DNA of 8,091 bases. It comes from an uncultured Blautia sp. GTDB taxonomy: Bacteria > Bacillota > Clostridia > Lachnospirales > Lachnospiraceae. Of the stretch, positions 5,855 through 8,091 are shown piece by piece. A program made the translations under genes and the position numbers. Numbering within the stretch: position 1 is the stretch's first letter; every line of letters starts with the position of its first letter. The notes under the pieces are model-generated. The model ran no database searches. It saw nothing but the letters and a program-made list of their open reading frames with translations, and was not told the DNA's origin. The stretch is from contig URXG01000089.1 in the NCBI GenBank assembly GCA_900551715.1, forward strand, positions 1 through 8,091, read 5' to 3'.

Positions 5855-8091
5855 TTATTCTTCTTCGGTTGTTTCTTCGGATTCTTCTGTTACCGGAGCA
5901 GTTTCTTCTTCCGGTTCTTCATCCATTGTGATCACTTCATCGTCAACTTCGACCTCATCAGCAATCTCTTCTTCCGGTTCAGTTTCCTCATCCGGCATTC
6001 CTGTATCAAGCTGAATATCTCTGTAACGTTTCAGACCTGTTCCTGCTGGGATCAACTTACCAATGATAACGTTTTCTTTCAGACCAACCAGATGGTCAAC
6101 TTTACCCTTGATAGCAGCTTCTGTCAGCACTTTGGTTGTTTCCTGGAAGGATGCAGCTGACAGGAAGGATTCTGTTGCAAGAGATGCCTTGGTGATACCA
6201 AGCATAACCTGTTTTCCTTCTGCAGGAGTCTTACCCTCTTTTACAAGCTGTTCATTGACATCTTCAAATTCAAGGACATCAACCAGTGTACCTGGCAGGA
6301 ATTCTGTATCTCCATTCTCTTCGATACGGATTTTCTTCAGCATCTGACGAACAAGAACTTCGATATGTTTATCACTGATTTCAACACCCTGGAGACGATA
6401 CACTCGCTGAACCTCACGAAGCATGTAATCCTGAACAGCACGAACACCTTTGATTCTCAGGATATCGTGTGGGTTTACACTACCTTCTGTCAGTTCATCA
6501 CCGGCTTCAAGCATCTGACCATCTGTGATCTTGATACGAGATCCATAAGGAATCAGATATGTCTTGGAATCTCCGTCTTCCGGATTAGTTACGATGATCT
6601 CACGTTTCTTCTTGGTATCGTTGATAACAGCAACACCAGGAATTTCGGTGATAATAGCAAGACCTTTCGGCTTTCTTGCCTCAAAAAGCTCCTCAACTCG
6701 AGGAAGACCCTGTGTGATATCTCCACCGGCTACACCACCACTATGGAATGTACGCATGGTAAGCTGTGTACCAGGCTCACCGATAGACTGAGCTGCGATA
6801 ATACCAACAGACTCACCAACCTGAACTGCTTCGCCGGTTGCCATGTTTGCACCATAACATTTGGCGCAGACACCGACTTTACATTTACAGGTCAGAATTG
6901 TACGGATCTTAACTTCTTCAATCGGGCCACCTGCAGCGCTTACACCTTCACTCATGATACGTGCGGCACGTCTAGGTGTGATCATATGGTTTGCTTTAAC
7001 AAGAATTTCACCATCTTTGTTTGTGATGGTTTCGCAGGCAAAACGACCTGTGATACGTTCCTGAAGGCTTTCGATCTCTTCTTTGCCATCCATGAAGCCT
7101 CTGACATACATACCGGAGATTTCCGGTCTGTTTTCACAGCAGTCTGTTTCACGAACAATAAGTTCCTGAGATACGTCAACCATTCGTCTGGTCAGATAAC
7201 CAGAATCGGCTGTACGAAGAGCTGTATCGGACATACCTTTACGTGCTCCATGAGCTGACATAAAGTATTCCAGTACTTCAAGTCCTTCTCGGAAGTTAGA
7301 CTTAATAGGAAGCTCGATAGTGTGACCTGTTGTATCTGCCATCAGACCACGCATACCAGCCAGCTGTTTGATCTGTTTGTCAGATCCTCGGGCACCGGAG
7401 TCAGCCATCATGAAGATGTTGTTGTATTTGTCAAGGCCATCCAGAAGTGCTCTTGTAAGCTCATCGTCAGTCTTTTTCCATGTTTCTACAACTTCTTTGT
7501 AACGCTCTTCTTCTGTAATAAGACCACGTTTGTAGTTCTTTGTGATCTTGTCAACAATATCCTGTGCATTTTTGATCATCTCAGGTTTCTGAGGCGGCAC
7601 AGTCATATCAGAAATAGATACAGTCATCGCTGCACGGGTAGAGTACTTGTAACCAGTTGCCTTGATATCATCAAGAACTTCTGCTGTCTTGGTAGCTCCA
7701 TGTGTATTGATAACCTTTCCAAGGATCTGTTTCAGCTGTTTCTTACCTACCAGGAAATCAACTTCCAGAAGAAGTTCATTACCCGGAATGCTTCTGTCCA
7801 CAAAGCCAAGGTCCTGAGGAAGGATCTCATTGAACAGGAAACGTCCAAGTGTGGACTCTACAGTACCTGTCATAACAGTTCCATCCGGCATTGTCTTGGA
7901 ACAACGAACTTTGATTCTGGACTGAAGGGTAATGACTTTATTTTCATAAGCAAGAATCGCTTCGTTTACACTCTTGAAAAACTTTCCTTCTCCTGGGTTT
8001 CCAGGTCTTTCCTGTGTCAGATAGTAAATACCAAGGACCATATCCTGTGAAGGAACGGCTACAGGACCACCATCAGAAGGTTTCAGCAGGT
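5855..8091 (-). CDS. rpoC: DNA-directed RNA polymerase beta' subunit (partial, C-terminal portion)
   Basis: This is the C-terminal 744 residues of the catalytic beta' subunit. The frame stays open to the right edge (LLKPSDGGPVAVPSQD before the Met at 8041), so that Met is internal and the true start lies outside. The zinc-ribbon N-terminus and the NADFDGD active-site motif are missing because they lie beyond the edge. Visible landmarks, in order, are the bridge helix (GARKGMSDTALRTADSGYLT, about 7250-7190), the second zinc site (Cys near 7140 with CKCKVGVCAKC, about 6892-6860), the trigger loop (QLTMRTFHSGGVAGG, about 6765-6720, without the large insertion seen in enterobacteria), and the conserved C-terminal block (KENVIIGKLIPAGTGL, about 6085-6035). 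The last 47 residues form an acidic tail. rpoB would be expected upstream, beyond the right edge. A strong terminator follows. Confidence 0.98.
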   Translation of the reverse strand, partial: LLKPSDGGPVAVPSQDMVLGIYYLTQERPGNPGEGKFFKSVNEAILAYENKVITLQSRIKVRCSKTMPDGTVMTGTVESTLGRFLFNEILPQDLGFVDRSIPGNELLLEVDFLVGKKQLKQILGKVINTHGATKTAEVLDDIKATGYKYSTRAAMTVSISDMTVPPQKPEMIKNAQDIVDKITKNYKRGLITEEERYKEVVETWKKTDDELTRALLDGLDKYNNIFMMADSGARGSDKQIKQLAGMRGLMADTTGHTIELPIKSNFREGLEVLEYFMSAHGARKGMSDTALRTADSGYLTRRMVDVSQELIVRETDCCENRPEISGMYVRGFMDGKEEIESLQERITGRFACETITNKDGEILVKANHMITPRRAARIMSEGVSAAGGPIEEVKIRTILTCKCKVGVCAKCYGANMATGEAVQVGESVGIIAAQSIGEPGTQLTMRTFHSGGVAGGDITQGLPRVEELFEARKPKGLAIITEIPGVAVINDTKKKREIIVTNPEDGDSKTYLIPYGSRIKITDGQMLEAGDELTEGSVNPHDILRIKGVRAVQDYMLREVQRVYRLQGVEISDKHIEVLVRQMLKKIRIEENGDTEFLPGTLVDVLEFEDVNEQLVKEGKTPAEGKQVMLGITKASLATESFLSAASFQETTKVLTEAAIKGKVDHLVGLKENVIIGKLIPAGTGLKRYRDIQLDTGMPDEETEPEEEIADEVEVDDEVITMDEEPEEETAPVTEESEETTEEE

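Noticed and set aside
6365..7258. Long plus-strand open frame (297 codons), Cys/Thr-rich
   Set aside because: It lies antisense to strongly conserved rpoC sequence, has no ribosome binding site context of note, and its composition is what the complement of rpoC codons yields.
7322..8050. Plus-strand open frame of 242 codons
   Set aside because: Antisense to rpoC, with no recognisable domains; a shadow frame.

Overview
The window looks like chromosomal DNA of a low-to-mid GC Gram-positive anaerobe, most likely a Lachnospiraceae member (Blautia/Dorea-like). The evidence is the type of RpoC (no enterobacterial trigger-loop insertion, clostridial-style sequence), AGGAGG-type ribosome binding sites, A/T-rich promoters, and a Hanks-type kinase of a kind I recall from Clostridia. 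Genus assignment is inference from memory, not from a search.

Layout from left to right. Positions 1-166 hold an inverted repeat, a weak terminator-like hairpin and a good sigma-A type promoter (TTGCTT-17-TATAAT) reading right. That promoter serves two plus-strand genes: a small membrane-anchored coiled-coil protein (167-619) and a membrane-anchored class A beta-lactamase-fold serine hydrolase (679-1746). A compact bidirectional terminator (1751-1780) separates them from a converging minus-strand operon.

The minus-strand operon (5492 down to 1763) reads: transmembrane serine/threonine kinase, PP2C phosphatase, then an unrecognised 412-residue protein. The genes are tightly packed: a 12 bp gap between kinase and phosphatase, and a 26 bp overlap between phosphatase and third gene, which probably starts at TTG. 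The kinase has no PASTA repeats. Its outside portion is a short coiled coil plus a tyrosine-rich, probably beta-stranded domain. The arrangement suggests a reversible phosphorylation module with the third protein as candidate substrate or effector.

Upstream of the kinase is a 362 bp intergenic stretch containing three degenerate tandem copies of a roughly 58 bp repeat (5521-5684). To its right is a strong terminator (5801-5848) for the last gene, rpoC, which enters from the right edge (5855-8091, minus). Only the C-terminal part of RpoC is present, ending in a 47-residue, highly acidic tail.

The best candidates for something undescribed are the kinase/phosphatase/unknown-protein module with its unusual sensor domain, and the repeat cluster in its leader. 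Nothing here proves a new system. rpoC and the individual kinase and phosphatase folds are ordinary.
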